Source: Pseudoxanthomonas indica (lineage in GTDB: Bacteria > Pseudomonadota > Gammaproteobacteria > Xanthomonadales > Xanthomonadaceae). Taken from it: a stretch of DNA of 64,000 bases. The DNA lies in the NCBI RefSeq assembly GCF_900167565.1, contig NZ_FUZV01000001.1, positions 1,178,001 through 1,242,000 on the forward strand, written 5' to 3'. The position numbers and the translations under genes were made by a program. Of this stretch, positions 7,457 to 18,321 are shown one piece after another (within the stretch, counting starts at the first letter, position 1; the number at the start of each line of letters is the position of its first letter). Under the pieces are notes generated by a model that was not told the origin of the DNA, ran no database searches, and saw only the letters and a list, made by a program, of their open reading frames with translations.

Positions 7457-9166
7457 TCAGCGCCGCAGCTGCAGGGTCAGCAGATCGAAGGCGCCGGCCT
7501 GCGCGACGACCCGCAGCGTATTGCGACCCGGCAGCAGCTCGAAGCTTGCGGAGACTTCGCCAATGGCCTGCGCCGGCAGCGCCTCGCCATTGACCTGCAA
7601 CGACGCGCGCCCTTCGCCGCGCGTGGCCAGGTGCAGGCGATAACGCCCGCCACGCTCCACCTCGATGGTGTACTGCAGCCATTCGCCCGGCCGCAGATCC
7701 GCCACCTGCAGCGAACCATCGGCGGCACGCGCCAGGTCCACGCCATCATTGCGGTAGGCCATGGCCGGATTCCACACCACGCGTTCGCCGCCGTCGCTGA
7801 TGTGATGGTTGGCGGGGGTGTCATCGCGGTAGGCCACGCCGTTGCGGCCCATGTCGAAATCGATCGCCGCGATGCGGCCGCCGCGAGCCGCAATCACATG
7901 GCGCTTGAACGGCACCGACTGATCCGAATGCGGCGCGCGGAACAGTGCGTCGATGACGTCGGGATGCTGCACGTTGTTGGCGTAGTTGACGTCATGCGAG
8001 GCGAACTGCATCAACGCCTTCTCCGCCTCGGCGGCTGACGGCTTCGCGCCTTCGCCACGCCAGTACGCCAGCAGCTTGTCGTAGCCGGGGTTGGGAATGA
8101 TCTGCAGCGGATTGTTGTAGCGGATTTTCTTCAACGGCCACCAGGCCCAGCCCATGCCGTTGCCTTCGGCCAGGGCCACGGTGCGGCTGAACCAGTCGTT
8201 GGAATTTTCGCCGGTCTCGCCGAGCCAGATTGGCACGTTGTGTTTGTCGCGCAGCGCCAGCCAGTCGGCGATGCTTTCGCGCGTGGTGACTGACCAGTAT
8301 TTGTGGAAGCTCAACACCAGGTTGTCATCCCACAGGCCGGCGTCGAGCACGCCCTGGTAATTGTTGCCCCAGCAATTGCCTTCGATGATCACGATGTGGC
8401 GCGGGTCCACTTCGCGGATGGCCTGGGTGGTGCGCACCAGCAGTTCGCGCAGGGGCGCGTTGCCGGTTTCCTTGCAGCCGTTGGTATCGGCGCGATCGGC
8501 AAAGCCCCAATTCGGCTCGTTGATGATGTCGTAGGCGGCGATGTACGGCTCGTCCTTGTAGCGCTCGGCCAGCTTGCGCCACAGCGCCACCATCTTGTCC
8601 TGATGGCGGCGGTCTTCCCACAGAGATGGCTTGGACGGATCGCGATCGGCGATGTTGATGTCATTGCCCTGCCCGCCCGGCCCCGCATGCAGATCCAGGA
8701 TCACGTACAGATCATTGGCCTTGGCCCAGCGCAGCAGATCGTCGGTGCGGCGGAAGCCTTCTTCGCGCCAGGTCTGTTCGCCTGCCACGGGTTCCTGATC
8801 CACCGGCAGCGTGTAGAGAGCGTAATGCATCGGCAGGCGGATGGAGTTGAAACCCCAGCGCGCCATCGCGTCGATGTCGGCCTTGGTGGTGTGGTTGTCC
8901 AGCCAGGCCTGGTGCCAGGCCTGCGCCTTGTCCTCGCCAATGAGCTCGGCAATACGCGCCAGGATCACCTGCTGCGTGCCCAGCTGCGGCACTTCCAGCA
9001 TGTAGCCCTCCTGCAGCATCCAGCCGCCCAGGCCCATGCCGCGCAGGATCACCGGCTGGCCCTGGGCATCGACGATCTGTTTGTCCTTGGCGCGCAGAAA
9101 GTCCTTGGCGTGCAGCGGAAAGGCAAGACAGCACAGCGTGGCGAGCAGGCAGGCGAATCGTTTCAT
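7457..9166 (-). CDS. secreted GH5 glycoside hydrolase with C-terminal carbohydrate-binding-like domain
   Basis: A 569-residue exported enzyme. A signal peptide (MKRFACLLATLCCLAFPLHA) is followed by a clan GH-A barrel starting LRGMGLGGWMLQEGYM, which fits the GH5 cellulase family. The acid/base Glu sits in YDIINEPNWG near residue 216 and the nucleophile Glu in IWLGETGENSNDW near residue 316. From about residue 440 to the end is a beta-rich domain with PGEWLQYTIEVERGGRYRL, like CBM6/CBM35-type modules. The ATG at 9166 is preceded by AGGATC; a longer reading would run through a repeat and lacks a signal peptide. The substrate is probably a beta-glucan or mannan, but is not determined. It appears to be a single-gene unit. 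Confidence 0.87.
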   Translation of the reverse strand: MKRFACLLATLCCLAFPLHAKDFLRAKDKQIVDAQGQPVILRGMGLGGWMLQEGYMLEVPQLGTQQVILARIAELIGEDKAQAWHQAWLDNHTTKADIDAMARWGFNSIRLPMHYALYTLPVDQEPVAGEQTWREEGFRRTDDLLRWAKANDLYVILDLHAGPGGQGNDINIADRDPSKPSLWEDRRHQDKMVALWRKLAERYKDEPYIAAYDIINEPNWGFADRADTNGCKETGNAPLRELLVRTTQAIREVDPRHIVIIEGNCWGNNYQGVLDAGLWDDNLVLSFHKYWSVTTRESIADWLALRDKHNVPIWLGETGENSNDWFSRTVALAEGNGMGWAWWPLKKIRYNNPLQIIPNPGYDKLLAYWRGEGAKPSAAEAEKALMQFASHDVNYANNVQHPDVIDALFRAPHSDQSVPFKRHVIAARGGRIAAIDFDMGRNGVAYRDDTPANHHISDGGERVVWNPAMAYRNDGVDLARAADGSLQVADLRPGEWLQYTIEVERGGRYRLHLATRGEGRASLQVNGEALPAQAIGEVSASFELLPGRNTLRVVAQAGAFDLLTLQLRR

Positions 9167-9254
9167 TGCGATCCTCGTGACGCGCGGCGTGCGCGGCTTG
9201 CCGGGATTGTGCTTGAAGGGAACGGGGAAGAGCGTGTCGCACGTTCGCTGTCCG

Positions 9255-9365
9255 CTCCCTCTCCCGCCTGCGGGGGAGGGCTGGGGTGGGGGCGCTTTTG
9301 GCGCGGATCGATCCGGACTTCGCTCCGCCCCCATCCCAACCTTCCCCCGCAAGCGGGAGAAGGGG
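9255..9365. repeat. composite inverted repeat (two GC-rich palindromes, mirrored)
   Basis: Two hairpin-forming units face each other. The left one reads CCTCTCCCGCCTGCGGGGGA with a GGGCTGGGGTGGGGG tail. The right one has CCCCCATCCCAACCTTCCCC then CGCAAGCGGGAGAAGGGG, the near reverse complement. About 35 bp lie between them. This layout is typical of REP/MITE-like intergenic elements common in xanthomonad genomes. It fills most of the 324-bp gap between the GH5 gene and adk; the rest is the adk terminator. Confidence 0.75.
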
Positions 9366-9403
9366 CAAGAGCAGTCAGCTCTGACTTGGGCAATCACGAA
9401 GAC

Positions 9404-9430
9404 AAAAAAAGCCCCTCGCAAGGAGGGGCT
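9404..9430 (-). terminator. intrinsic terminator of adk
   Basis: An 8-bp perfect stem (AGCCCCTC at 9410-9417 with GAGGGGCT at 9423-9430, loop GCAAG) is followed on the minus strand by a run of seven T. It lies about 60 bp after the adk stop codon. It is a classic rho-independent terminator. Confidence 0.85.
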
Positions 9431-9490
9431 TTCGTATGGTTGAGGCAGAACGACGTTCGGCATTGCATCAATCCATGCAACGCAATCGCC

Positions 9491-10069
9491 TCAACCCACT
9501 TCCTTCGCCGGCGACAGCGCTTCAATCAGGCGGCTGAACACCTCGTCCAGCGAACCTACGCCGTCGACCACGGTGAGCTGGCCATGCTGGCGGTAGTAGT
9601 CGATGACCGGCGCGGTCTGGCTGGTGTACTTGTCCAGGCGGTTGCGCACCACTTCCGGGGAGTCGTCGTCGCGGCCTTCGGCCTTGGCGCGCCCGGCGAT
9701 GCGCTCGACCAGCAGTTCGCTGGGCACTTCCAGCTGCACCGCGTAGTCCATCGGCTGGCCGATCTTCTTGAGCAGGTTGCCCAGCGCATCGGCCTGGGCC
9801 TGGTTGCGCGGGTAGCCATCCAGGATGAAGCCATTGGCCGTATCCGGACGGGCGAAGCGGTCTTCCAGCATGCCCAGCAGGATCTCGTCGCTGACGAAAT
9901 CGCCACGGGCCATGATTTCCTTGGCCTGCAGGCCCAGCGGCGAGGCGGCGGCGACTTCGGCGCGCAGCAGGTCACCGGTGGAAATGTGCGGCACCTGCAG
10001 ATATTCCTTCAAGCGCGCTGCCTGAGTGCCCTTGCCCGACCCGGGTGGGCCCAGTAGAACCAATCGCAT
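9491..10069 (-). CDS. adk: adenylate kinase
   Basis: A 192-residue nucleoside monophosphate kinase that interconverts ATP + AMP and 2 ADP. The P-loop is GPPGSGKGT (residues 7-15), the AMP-binding segment is HISTGDLLRAEV, and FILDGYPRNQAQA follows. The LID is of the short type (AGRAKAEGRDDD) without zinc-binding cysteines, and the overall length matches the short bacterial isoform. It is transcribed away from pfp and has its own terminator. The shared 122-bp upstream region with pfp may hold back-to-back promoters, though I could not pick clear boxes. Confidence 0.95.
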   Translation of the reverse strand: MRLVLLGPPGSGKGTQAARLKEYLQVPHISTGDLLRAEVAAASPLGLQAKEIMARGDFVSDEILLGMLEDRFARPDTANGFILDGYPRNQAQADALGNLLKKIGQPMDYAVQLEVPSELLVERIAGRAKAEGRDDDSPEVVRNRLDKYTSQTAPVIDYYRQHGQLTVVDGVGSLDEVFSRLIEALSPAKEVG

Positions 10070-10191
10070 TGTGTAACTCCCAAACCAGAATTCGGCGGGC
10101 GGTGCCGGGCAGCAACGTTTCGCGCGCCTCGCTGCACCGCGTCATACGTGGGAAGCTTACCGCATCCTCGCAACCTCGGACGAATCCCCCC

Positions 10192-11448
10192 ATGGCCCAG
10201 GGCACCCTACTTTATGCGCAGTCCGGCGGCGTCACCGCCGTCATCAACGCCACCGCCTCGGCGGTAATAACCGAGGCCCGCGCCCGCAAAATCAAGGTGT
10301 TGGCGGCACGCAACGGCATTCTTGGCGCGTTGCGCGAAGAGCTGATCGACACCAGCAAGGAGTCCGCCGCGGCCATCCGCGCGCTGGCGCACACGCCCGG
10401 CGGCGCTTTCGGCTCCTGCCGGGTCAAGCTGAAATCACTGGAGGCCGACCGCGCCCGCTACGAGCGGCTGCTGGCGGTGCTCAAGGCGCATGACGTGCGC
10501 TGGTTCCTCTACAACGGCGGCAACGACTCGGCCGACACTGCCCTCAAGGTCTCGCAGCTGGCGCAGGCCTTCGGCTATCCGCTGACCTGCATCGGCGTGC
10601 CCAAGACCGTGGACAACGATCTGGCGGTGACCGATACCTGTCCCGGCTTCGGCTCGGCGGCCAAGTACACGGCGGTATCGGTGCGCGAGGCGGCGCTGGA
10701 CGTGGCCGCCATGGCCGAAACCTCGACCAAAGTGTTCGTTTACGAAGCCATGGGTCGGCACGCCGGGTGGCTGGCCGCGGCGGCCGGCCTGGCCGGCGCA
10801 TCGCCGGATGACGCCCCGCAGATCATCCTGTTTCCCGAGCGCGCCTACGACGAAGCGGCGTTCCTGGCCCAGGTCAAGAAGGTGGTCGACAAGGTCGGCT
10901 GGTGCGTGGTGGTGGCCAGCGAAGGCATCCAGCATGCCGATGGCCGTTTCGTCGCCGACGCCGGCGGCGGCAAGGATTCCTTCGGTCACACGCAATTGGG
11001 CGGCGTGGCCTCGTACCTGGCCGGCCGGGTCAAGGATCAGCTGGGCCTGAAAGTGCACTGGACCCTGCCCGACTATCTGCAGCGTTCGGCGCGGCATATC
11101 GCCTCGAAGACCGACTGGGAGCAGGCGCAGGCCGTAGGCAAGGCGGCGGTGCAGCTGGCCTTGAAGGGCCAGAATGCGGTGATGCCGGTGATCGTGCGCA
11201 ACTCGGACGTGCCCTATCGCTGGAAGATCGAAGCCGCACCGCTGACCAAGGTGGCCAACCACGAAAAGAAGATGCCCGCCAACTTCCTGCGCAAGGACGG
11301 CTACGGCATTACTGCTGCGGCCCGCGCCTACCTGGAGCCGCTGATTCGTGGCGAAGCGTATCCGCCGTTCGGTCGCGACGGCCTGCCCAAGTACGTGACG
11401 CTGAAGAACGTGGCGGTAGCGGCCAAATTGCCGAAATGGGAAGAGTGA
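10192..11448 (+). CDS. pfp: PPi-dependent 6-phosphofructokinase
   Basis: A 418-residue phosphofructokinase that reversibly phosphorylates fructose 6-phosphate using pyrophosphate. The phosphoryl-donor loop reads YNGGNDS (residues 107-113) and the catalytic motif is GVPKTVDNDL with Lys138, the residue that marks PPi-using enzymes (ATP enzymes have Gly there). The first Asp of the usual GGDD motif is Asn here. F6P-binding residues are expected in MGRHAGWLA and in the C-terminal half. The ATG at 10192 matches the family start MAQGTLLYAQSGG. Its location between adk and hppA joins enzymes that make, use or hydrolyse PPi. From memory, Xanthomonas relies on a PPi-type PFK. Confidence 0.92.
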   Translation: MAQGTLLYAQSGGVTAVINATASAVITEARARKIKVLAARNGILGALREELIDTSKESAAAIRALAHTPGGAFGSCRVKLKSLEADRARYERLLAVLKAHDVRWFLYNGGNDSADTALKVSQLAQAFGYPLTCIGVPKTVDNDLAVTDTCPGFGSAAKYTAVSVREAALDVAAMAETSTKVFVYEAMGRHAGWLAAAAGLAGASPDDAPQIILFPERAYDEAAFLAQVKKVVDKVGWCVVVASEGIQHADGRFVADAGGGKDSFGHTQLGGVASYLAGRVKDQLGLKVHWTLPDYLQRSARHIASKTDWEQAQAVGKAAVQLALKGQNAVMPVIVRNSDVPYRWKIEAAPLTKVANHEKKMPANFLRKDGYGITAAARAYLEPLIRGEAYPPFGRDGLPKYVTLKNVAVAAKLPKWEE

Positions 11449-11488
11449 TTCCTCACCGCAAGGTCGACATGATCTGACAGCGGATAAC

Positions 11489-11552
11489 GTAGGAGGGGCT
11501 TCAGCCCCGAAGTCTGACGGATTCCGGGCTTCGGGGCTGAAGACCCTCCAGC
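11489..11552. repeat. REP-like palindromic element
   Basis: Two arms of about 25 bases, GTAGGAGGGGCTTCAGCCCC (start of the left arm, 11489) and GGGCTTCGGGGCTGAAGACC (start of the right arm, 11526), are near-perfect reverse complements; the left arm itself folds on GGGGCTTCAGCCCC. The GTAGGAG-GGCTTCAGCC theme is a frequent extragenic palindrome in Xanthomonas and Pseudomonas. It lies downstream of pfp and could act as a terminator or mRNA-stabilising structure. Confidence 0.75.
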
Positions 11553-11639
11553 ACCCCTTCCGTCCGGCGATTTCTGCGTTGCATAATCGGCGCTCGCGGT
11601 CGGCACTCGCTTCGACCCATTGGGGAAAACCTCGACAGG

Positions 11640-12323
11640 ATGTCCACTCGACTGATTCGGTCGCTGGCGTGGCTGTGTGCGCTCGCCACTTTGCCAGCCC
11701 TGGCACAACAGGTTCCCACTCCCGTATCGAACGTAACCACGATGACGCCGGCTTCGTCCGGCGACGCCGCGGTGACCGTCGCGGCCACTCCGCTGCCGGC
11801 ACCCGCGCCGCCCGCGTGTTGCCAGTTGCCTGACGGCACGCTCATCGAGTTGGAGACGCTGGAGCCGATCACCTCGGCACGCGCCCGCCGGGGCGATCAC
11901 TTCCGCCTGCGATCCACCGCGGCGATCACCGTGGGTGATGTCGTCGTGTTGCCCGCGGGCATCGAAGGCGTCGGCGAAGTCATCCACGCCGACAAGGCGC
12001 GCAGCGGCGGCAAGGCCGGCGAGCTGCTGCTGGCCGCGCGCTTCCTGCAACTGGACGGACGCACGCTGCCGTTGCGCGGCATGCAGCTGGGCCGCAGCGG
12101 CAAGGATCAATCGAACACGTCGGCCGCCGTGAGCGCGGCCGTGGGCGTGTTCGGTCTGTTGGTGCAGGGCGGCGAAATCGTGATCCCCGCCGGCACCCTG
12201 GCCCACGCCAAGCTCAAGGGCGCGCTCGACCTCGCGCCGCTCTCCGCGCCCGCCGCAACGCCGGCCGCCGATCCCACCGCATCCCCCGACAACGCAGTCT
12301 CCACTCAACCGCAAAAGGAGTAG
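11640..12323 (+). CDS. secreted protein of unknown function
   Basis: A 227-residue exported protein. A signal peptide (about residues 1-22, ending ALAQQ) is followed by a low-complexity Ala/Pro/Thr stretch to residue 55. A compact beta-rich domain then covers residues 58-200, with hydrophobic strands (FRLRSTAAITVGDVVVLPAGIEGVGEVI; AGELLLAARFLQLDG) and a Gly/Ala segment AAVSAAVGVFGLLVQGGEIVIPAGTLAHAKL. I do not recognise a named domain; similar proteins in xanthomonads are listed as hypothetical. It lies 6 bp upstream of a second secreted protein, so the two are probably one operon. The weak ribosome binding site (ACAGG) leaves the exact start slightly uncertain. Confidence 0.65.
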   Translation: MSTRLIRSLAWLCALATLPALAQQVPTPVSNVTTMTPASSGDAAVTVAATPLPAPAPPACCQLPDGTLIELETLEPITSARARRGDHFRLRSTAAITVGDVVVLPAGIEGVGEVIHADKARSGGKAGELLLAARFLQLDGRTLPLRGMQLGRSGKDQSNTSAAVSAAVGVFGLLVQGGEIVIPAGTLAHAKLKGALDLAPLSAPAATPAADPTASPDNAVSTQPQKE

Positions 12324-12329
12324 TACCGC

Positions 12330-12953
12330 ATGCGTTCCAAGATCCAAATCAGTCTGCTGTGCCTGGCCCTGGCCTGCCCGACGTTGGCGTTCGCGCAGGA
12401 AGCCGCCGCACCTGCCGCCCCTGCCGAGCCCGCGACGATCGCGGCGCCGGAAGCCACTGCAGCGACGGCGGACGCCACGGCCGCTGCGGCTGCTACGCCG
12501 GCCACCGAAGCGGCGGCGGCTGCGGAAGCCGCACCGGCGGCGGACGCTGCAGCGGCCACCGAGGCCGCGCCGGCGATTGCAGCCGCGCCGGCCGCCAAGG
12601 GCGCATTGACGGCGCCGCCGGAAGGCAAGGGCCAGATCGTGTTCTTCCGCGAGAAGAAATTCACCGGCAGCATGATTTCGTTCAAGGTCCGCGAAGGCAA
12701 AACCGAACTGGGCAAGCTGAGCAACGGCACCTACTTCGTGCTGCCTGTCGATCCGGGCGCACACCAGTACGTGGTCCATTCGGAAGCCAAGGACGTGCTG
12801 AACCTGGAAGTGGAAGCCGGCGAAACCTACTACGTCGCCAGCGGCATCACGATGGGCTTCATGGCCGGCCATCCCAACCTGACACCGTCGGATGAAAAGG
12901 CATTCCAGGCCTTGGCGAACAAGCTGGGCCGCACGCAGCCGCTGTCGAACTGA
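12330..12953 (+). CDS. secreted DUF2846-like protein with Ala/Pro-rich linker
   Basis: A 207-residue exported protein. A signal peptide (residues 1-22, ending TLAFAQ) leads into an extreme low-complexity Ala/Pro/Glu/Thr stretch at residues 23-90, probably an extended linker in the periplasm or cell wall. The C-terminal domain at about residues 95-200 (GQIVFFREKKFTGSM, FVLPVDPGAHQYVVHSEAKD, AGETYYVASG) resembles DUF2846 domains found in envelope lipoproteins and stress-related proteins. The start is supported by AGGAG ten bases upstream. It follows the previous gene by 6 bp. No biochemical role is known to me. Confidence 0.75.
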   Translation: MRSKIQISLLCLALACPTLAFAQEAAAPAAPAEPATIAAPEATAATADATAAAAATPATEAAAAAEAAPAADAAAATEAAPAIAAAPAAKGALTAPPEGKGQIVFFREKKFTGSMISFKVREGKTELGKLSNGTYFVLPVDPGAHQYVVHSEAKDVLNLEVEAGETYYVASGITMGFMAGHPNLTPSDEKAFQALANKLGRTQPLSN

Positions 12954-12970
12954 GCCGGCCTGATGGAAAC

Positions 12971-12998
12971 ACGCCCCTTCCCGCAACGGGAGGGGCGT
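12971..12998. terminator. hairpin between convergent genes
   Basis: ACGCCCCTTCCCG pairs with CGGGAGGGGCGT (one bulged T, loop CAA), 18 bp after the DUF2846-like gene and 19 bp before the end of the opposing gene. There is no strong T-tract on either side, so it is a probable bidirectional terminator of moderate strength. Confidence 0.5.
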
Positions 12999-13016
12999 GG
13001 CAACGCAGGCAGCCGC

Positions 13017-13535
13017 TTACTGGCAGGCCTTGCCTTCGAGTTTGAACTCCGCCGCATACAGCGGAATCTTGGCCTGCGCGACCTTGCCCGCGGCAATGTC
13101 CTTCTGCGCGTCTTCCAGATAGATGCGCGCCTGGCCCTGGCCATCGATATCCGGCGTGTTCACCGCGACCGGATGCCGCCATATGCGCAGCACCGCGATC
13201 TGGCTGGGGCAGGCCTTGCTGGGAATGCGCACCAGATCATTGAGCTTCCAGCCCTGTGCGGCATCGGGCTTGACCTTGGCCGCATCCAGCAGGCGCGCAC
13301 GCGGCTGGCATTGCGCGCTGATCCGCACCACCTTGAAGGAATACGGCTGCGCGGCATCGCCGGTGAATGTGCCTTCAAAACGTGCGCAGGCTTCCGGAAT
13401 CTGGCGCAGCGTGTGGGCCACACCGGTCGCCTGTGGCGGCGCGACCGGACGATCGATTTCGGGCTTGGGGTCGGCGGCGAGCGCGGGGGCGGTCGCCATC
13501 AGCAGCAGGCACAGGCTCAAGAGGTTCGGGCGCAT
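13017..13535 (-). CDS. secreted protein of unknown function
   Basis: A 171-residue or slightly longer exported protein. The start at 13535 gives a clean signal peptide ([20 protein letters not shown], cleavage before ADPKPE); an in-frame codon at 13625 would put 30 non-hydrophobic residues in front of it. The mature part has four cysteines in pairs of peptides such as [24 protein letters not shown] and the C-terminal GKACQ, suggesting two disulfides in the periplasm. It contains no domain I can name. It is convergent with the DUF2846-like gene and divergent from hppA. Confidence 0.7.
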   Translation of the reverse strand: MRPNLLSLCLLLMATAPALAADPKPEIDRPVAPPQATGVAHTLRQIPEACARFEGTFTGDAAQPYSFKVVRISAQCQPRARLLDAAKVKPDAAQGWKLNDLVRIPSKACPSQIAVLRIWRHPVAVNTPDIDGQGQARIYLEDAQKDIAAGKVAQAKIPLYAAEFKLEGKACQ

Positions 13536-13789
13536 GCAGGGGCCTTGGTTGTACGAGGCCCACAGGCTTGCATGCGGCGCCTGAATGCTGCGTCGCGGTT
13601 GGCGGGTGGCAGTGGCCTCGGTCATACTCGGGGCGCTCCAGGGATTGTCTGAACTCGTCGGTATCCGCGCGGCCGCAGGCCGCAGTGGCTGTATCCCGTG
13701 CGACAGGCTCCATCGGGATTACCGCCCCACCCGGATTTGATCGTTCGCGCATCCGCCGGAACGTTATCCATCCACCTTGGGAGGGGTTC

Positions 13790-16225
<2,436 letters not shown>

Positions 16226-16262
16226 TTGTTCACTCGATCGAAAAGTAGTGGAAGTTCAGATG

Positions 16263-16290
16263 AAGAAGGGCGGCTTTGGCCGCCCTTCTT
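16263..16290. terminator. perfect 12-bp hairpin after hppA
   Basis: AAGAAGGGCGGC and GCCGCCCTTCTT form a perfect stem with loop TTTG, 37 bp after the hppA stop. The arms end in T/A-rich bases in both directions, so it may serve hppA and the opposing lipoprotein gene, although the latter is 150 bp away. Confidence 0.7.
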
Positions 16291-16440
16291 CGTTGAAGCA
16301 TGCTCCACCTGAAAACGACGTGGACTGCGAGGTTTACTGTGGGAAGCACTTCAGTGCCCACCTGAGTGGGGCAGCGCCGGCTAGTGGTCGAGATTGAAGT
16401 CCCTCCTGCAGGATCGAGGCGAAAGGCGAGCAGCCCGCTG

Positions 16441-17055
16441 TCATTGCCCGGGCTGAAGCGCCACCACGCGAACTTCGACCTTCTCGCACTTGTCATCCCG
16501 GCAGACGCCGTTGAGCCAGGCTTCGCCGCTGCCGAACATCACGCCCTTCTGGTTGACGAACAGATCCGAGTAGCGCTGGCGGGTGATGGCTTCGGCCACC
16601 TGCGGACTCACTATCTGGCCGTACTTGGCAATGAACTCGGAGGCGTCGGCGATGGTCGCGGGTCGGTTGTCGACGTGGGTCTTGAAGGGGAAATCAATCA
16701 TCGAGGCCACGGTCGCGGCGTCTTTCTGCGCGACGGCCTGCTGGAACGCCAGGATGGCTTTTTCGTAAGGAGCGGCATCTCCCAGCACCTGCGAGATGGT
16801 CTGGTTGACGGCCGTATGGTCGTCGGTTTCGCCCTGCGCCTGCGGCGTGGGTTCGGCCGCACCGCCATGGGTGTCGGCGATGGGCTGCTGTTCGCCTGCG
16901 GCGGGTGGAGCAGGATCGGCAGCGGCTGGCGCCGGCGCATCCGTTGCCGGAGGCGCTTCGGCGACGGGAGTTTGTGATTCGGCCGCGGGCTTGCAGGCCG
17001 CCAGCGCGAGCACCGTGATCAAGGCAATGAAAAACTTCGACTGCAAACGCTTCAT
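16441..17055 (-). CDS. putative lipoprotein of unknown function
   Basis: A 204-residue lipoprotein. The signal peptide ends in the lipobox LALAAC, so Cys21 would be acylated. A Pro/Ala-rich tether follows to about residue 75. The folded part (residues ~82-200) begins with a helical segment (ISQVLGDAAPYEKAILAFQQAVAQKD), then MIDFPFKTHVDNRPATI and FIAKYGQIV. The fold may be NTF2/SnoaL-like, as in proteins annotated only by such resemblance. Two cysteines in GVCRDDKCEK could form a disulfide. It stands alone between hppA and the LysR gene, and its role is unknown. Confidence 0.7.
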   Translation of the reverse strand: MKRLQSKFFIALITVLALAACKPAAESQTPVAEAPPATDAPAPAAADPAPPAAGEQQPIADTHGGAAEPTPQAQGETDDHTAVNQTISQVLGDAAPYEKAILAFQQAVAQKDAATVASMIDFPFKTHVDNRPATIADASEFIAKYGQIVSPQVAEAITRQRYSDLFVNQKGVMFGSGEAWLNGVCRDDKCEKVEVRVVALQPGQ

Positions 17056-17147
17056 GGGCTTCTCCGTGCGAGGTGACGGCGCGAGCCTTTTCTGTTTGCC
17101 GACCAGTCAGGATGCGCCTGCCGACGCATCCTACTGATTGCCCGTCG

Positions 17148-18197
17148 TTACGAGATGACGTCGGCCAGCAGCTTGCGACCGGCGGCAATCTCGGCTTCAG
17201 TTTCGCTCGGTACGCCGGGTTCTTCGCCGGCTTCGGCGCGGGCACGCGCTTCGGCCTGCTGTTTCAGGTACACCGGGCAATGTTCCATCATGTAATCCAT
17301 GTCGAACTTCAGCCGCTCGACCAGGAAGTCGACAAACGCGCGCACCTTGGGCGACATCATGCGACCGCGCGGAAACACTGCATTGAACTCGAACTCCGGG
17401 CCGGTCCAGCCGGCGAGCACGCGACGCACATAGCCCTGTTCCAGGTACGGCTTGACCATCACGTCGGCGGCGACCATCAGGCCTTCGCCGCACAGCAGCG
17501 CGCCTTTGAGCGCGGCGGGATCATTCGCGATCAGGATCGGGTTGACCGCGAAGTCGCGATCAGCGGTGCCGTCGTTCAAGGTCCAGCTGAAGCTGTTGTT
17601 GCCGCGCCGATGCTTGGGCATGCCGAGCACACGATGGTGTTGCAGGTCTTCCGGACGCAGCGGCTCGCCGTAGCGGGTCACGTAGTGGTTGCTGGCATAC
17701 ACCTGCGTGCGCAGCACGCCCAGTCGACGTGCGACCAGGTTGGAATCGGGCAGGCTGCCGATGCGCAGGGCGATGTCGATTTCGCCGCCAATCAGATCCA
17801 GCGGCTCGTTGCTCAGCACCATCTCGACCCGCACTTCCGGATACTGGGCGTGGAATTCACCCAGCAGCGGCGCGATCTTGTCGATGCCGATCGAGTACGG
17901 CGCGGTGAAACGCAGCCAGCCGCGCGGACCACCCTGCAACTGGCTGACCGCACTTTCGGCGTCGCTCAGTTCGCGCGCGATGCGTTGGCAGTGTTCGTAG
18001 TAGATGTTGCCGGCTTCGGTCAGGCCCAGCTTGCGCGTGGTCCGATGCAGCAACTGCGCGCCCAGGCGGGTTTCCAGTTCCTGCACCTTGCGGCTGACCG
18101 TGGTCTTGGGCAGGCCGAGCGATTTGGCGGCGGCAATGAAGCTGCCTTGCTCGACCACTTTGACGAAGATCAGCGTGTCATTCAGATCGTGACTCAT
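17148..18197 (-). CDS. LysR-family regulator, smeRv-like, divergent from efflux operon
   Basis: A 349-residue LysR-type regulator. The N-terminal winged HTH (LIFVKVVEQGSFIAAAKSLG, KTTVSRKVQELETRLG) is followed by a linker helix and an effector-binding domain. The length exceeds the usual ~300 residues by a charged C-terminal tail rich in Glu/Ala. It is divergent from a five-gene RND operon that has the smeU1VWU2X order of Stenotrophomonas maltophilia, where a LysR protein (SmeRv) controls expression (from memory). That analogy suggests it regulates the operon and itself through the 18198-18320 region. The inducer is unknown. Confidence 0.88.
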   Translation of the reverse strand: MSHDLNDTLIFVKVVEQGSFIAAAKSLGLPKTTVSRKVQELETRLGAQLLHRTTRKLGLTEAGNIYYEHCQRIARELSDAESAVSQLQGGPRGWLRFTAPYSIGIDKIAPLLGEFHAQYPEVRVEMVLSNEPLDLIGGEIDIALRIGSLPDSNLVARRLGVLRTQVYASNHYVTRYGEPLRPEDLQHHRVLGMPKHRRGNNSFSWTLNDGTADRDFAVNPILIANDPAALKGALLCGEGLMVAADVMVKPYLEQGYVRRVLAGWTGPEFEFNAVFPRGRMMSPKVRAFVDFLVERLKFDMDYMMEHCPVYLKQQAEARARAEAGEEPGVPSETEAEIAAGRKLLADVIS

Positions 18198-18213
18198 GGG
18201 GGACTCCGGCGCG

Positions 18214-18263
18214 ATCCGGATTGGACCGCCAGCGGGATGATTATTCCCCTTAATCCGGACTAA
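18214..18263. promoter_or_regulatory. candidate LysR operator region
   Basis: Two copies of ATCCGGAYT occur 39 bp apart: the palindrome ATCCGGAT at 18214-18221 and TTAATCCGGACTAA at 18250-18263, a near-perfect 14-bp inverted repeat. They lie right upstream of the LysR ATG and between divergent transcription units, where LysR-type regulators normally bind. No binding data support this; it is motif and location only. Confidence 0.45.
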
Positions 18264-18321
18264 TCAAGTCCCGATTGAAGGCCTAAGGTAGCGACCCTCC
18301 CCTCCGTGATGGCGCCCGCCC

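Noticed and set aside
11474..11488. Half-site CTGACAGCGGATAAC after pfp resembling the LacI operator
   Set aside because: Only one arm matches and it lies downstream of a gene with no promoter context; likely chance.
12410..12610. Simple repeats GCC/GCG in the DUF2846-like gene as a phase-variable tract
   Set aside because: The codons for the Ala-rich linker are irregular, so no slippage-prone tandem unit is present.
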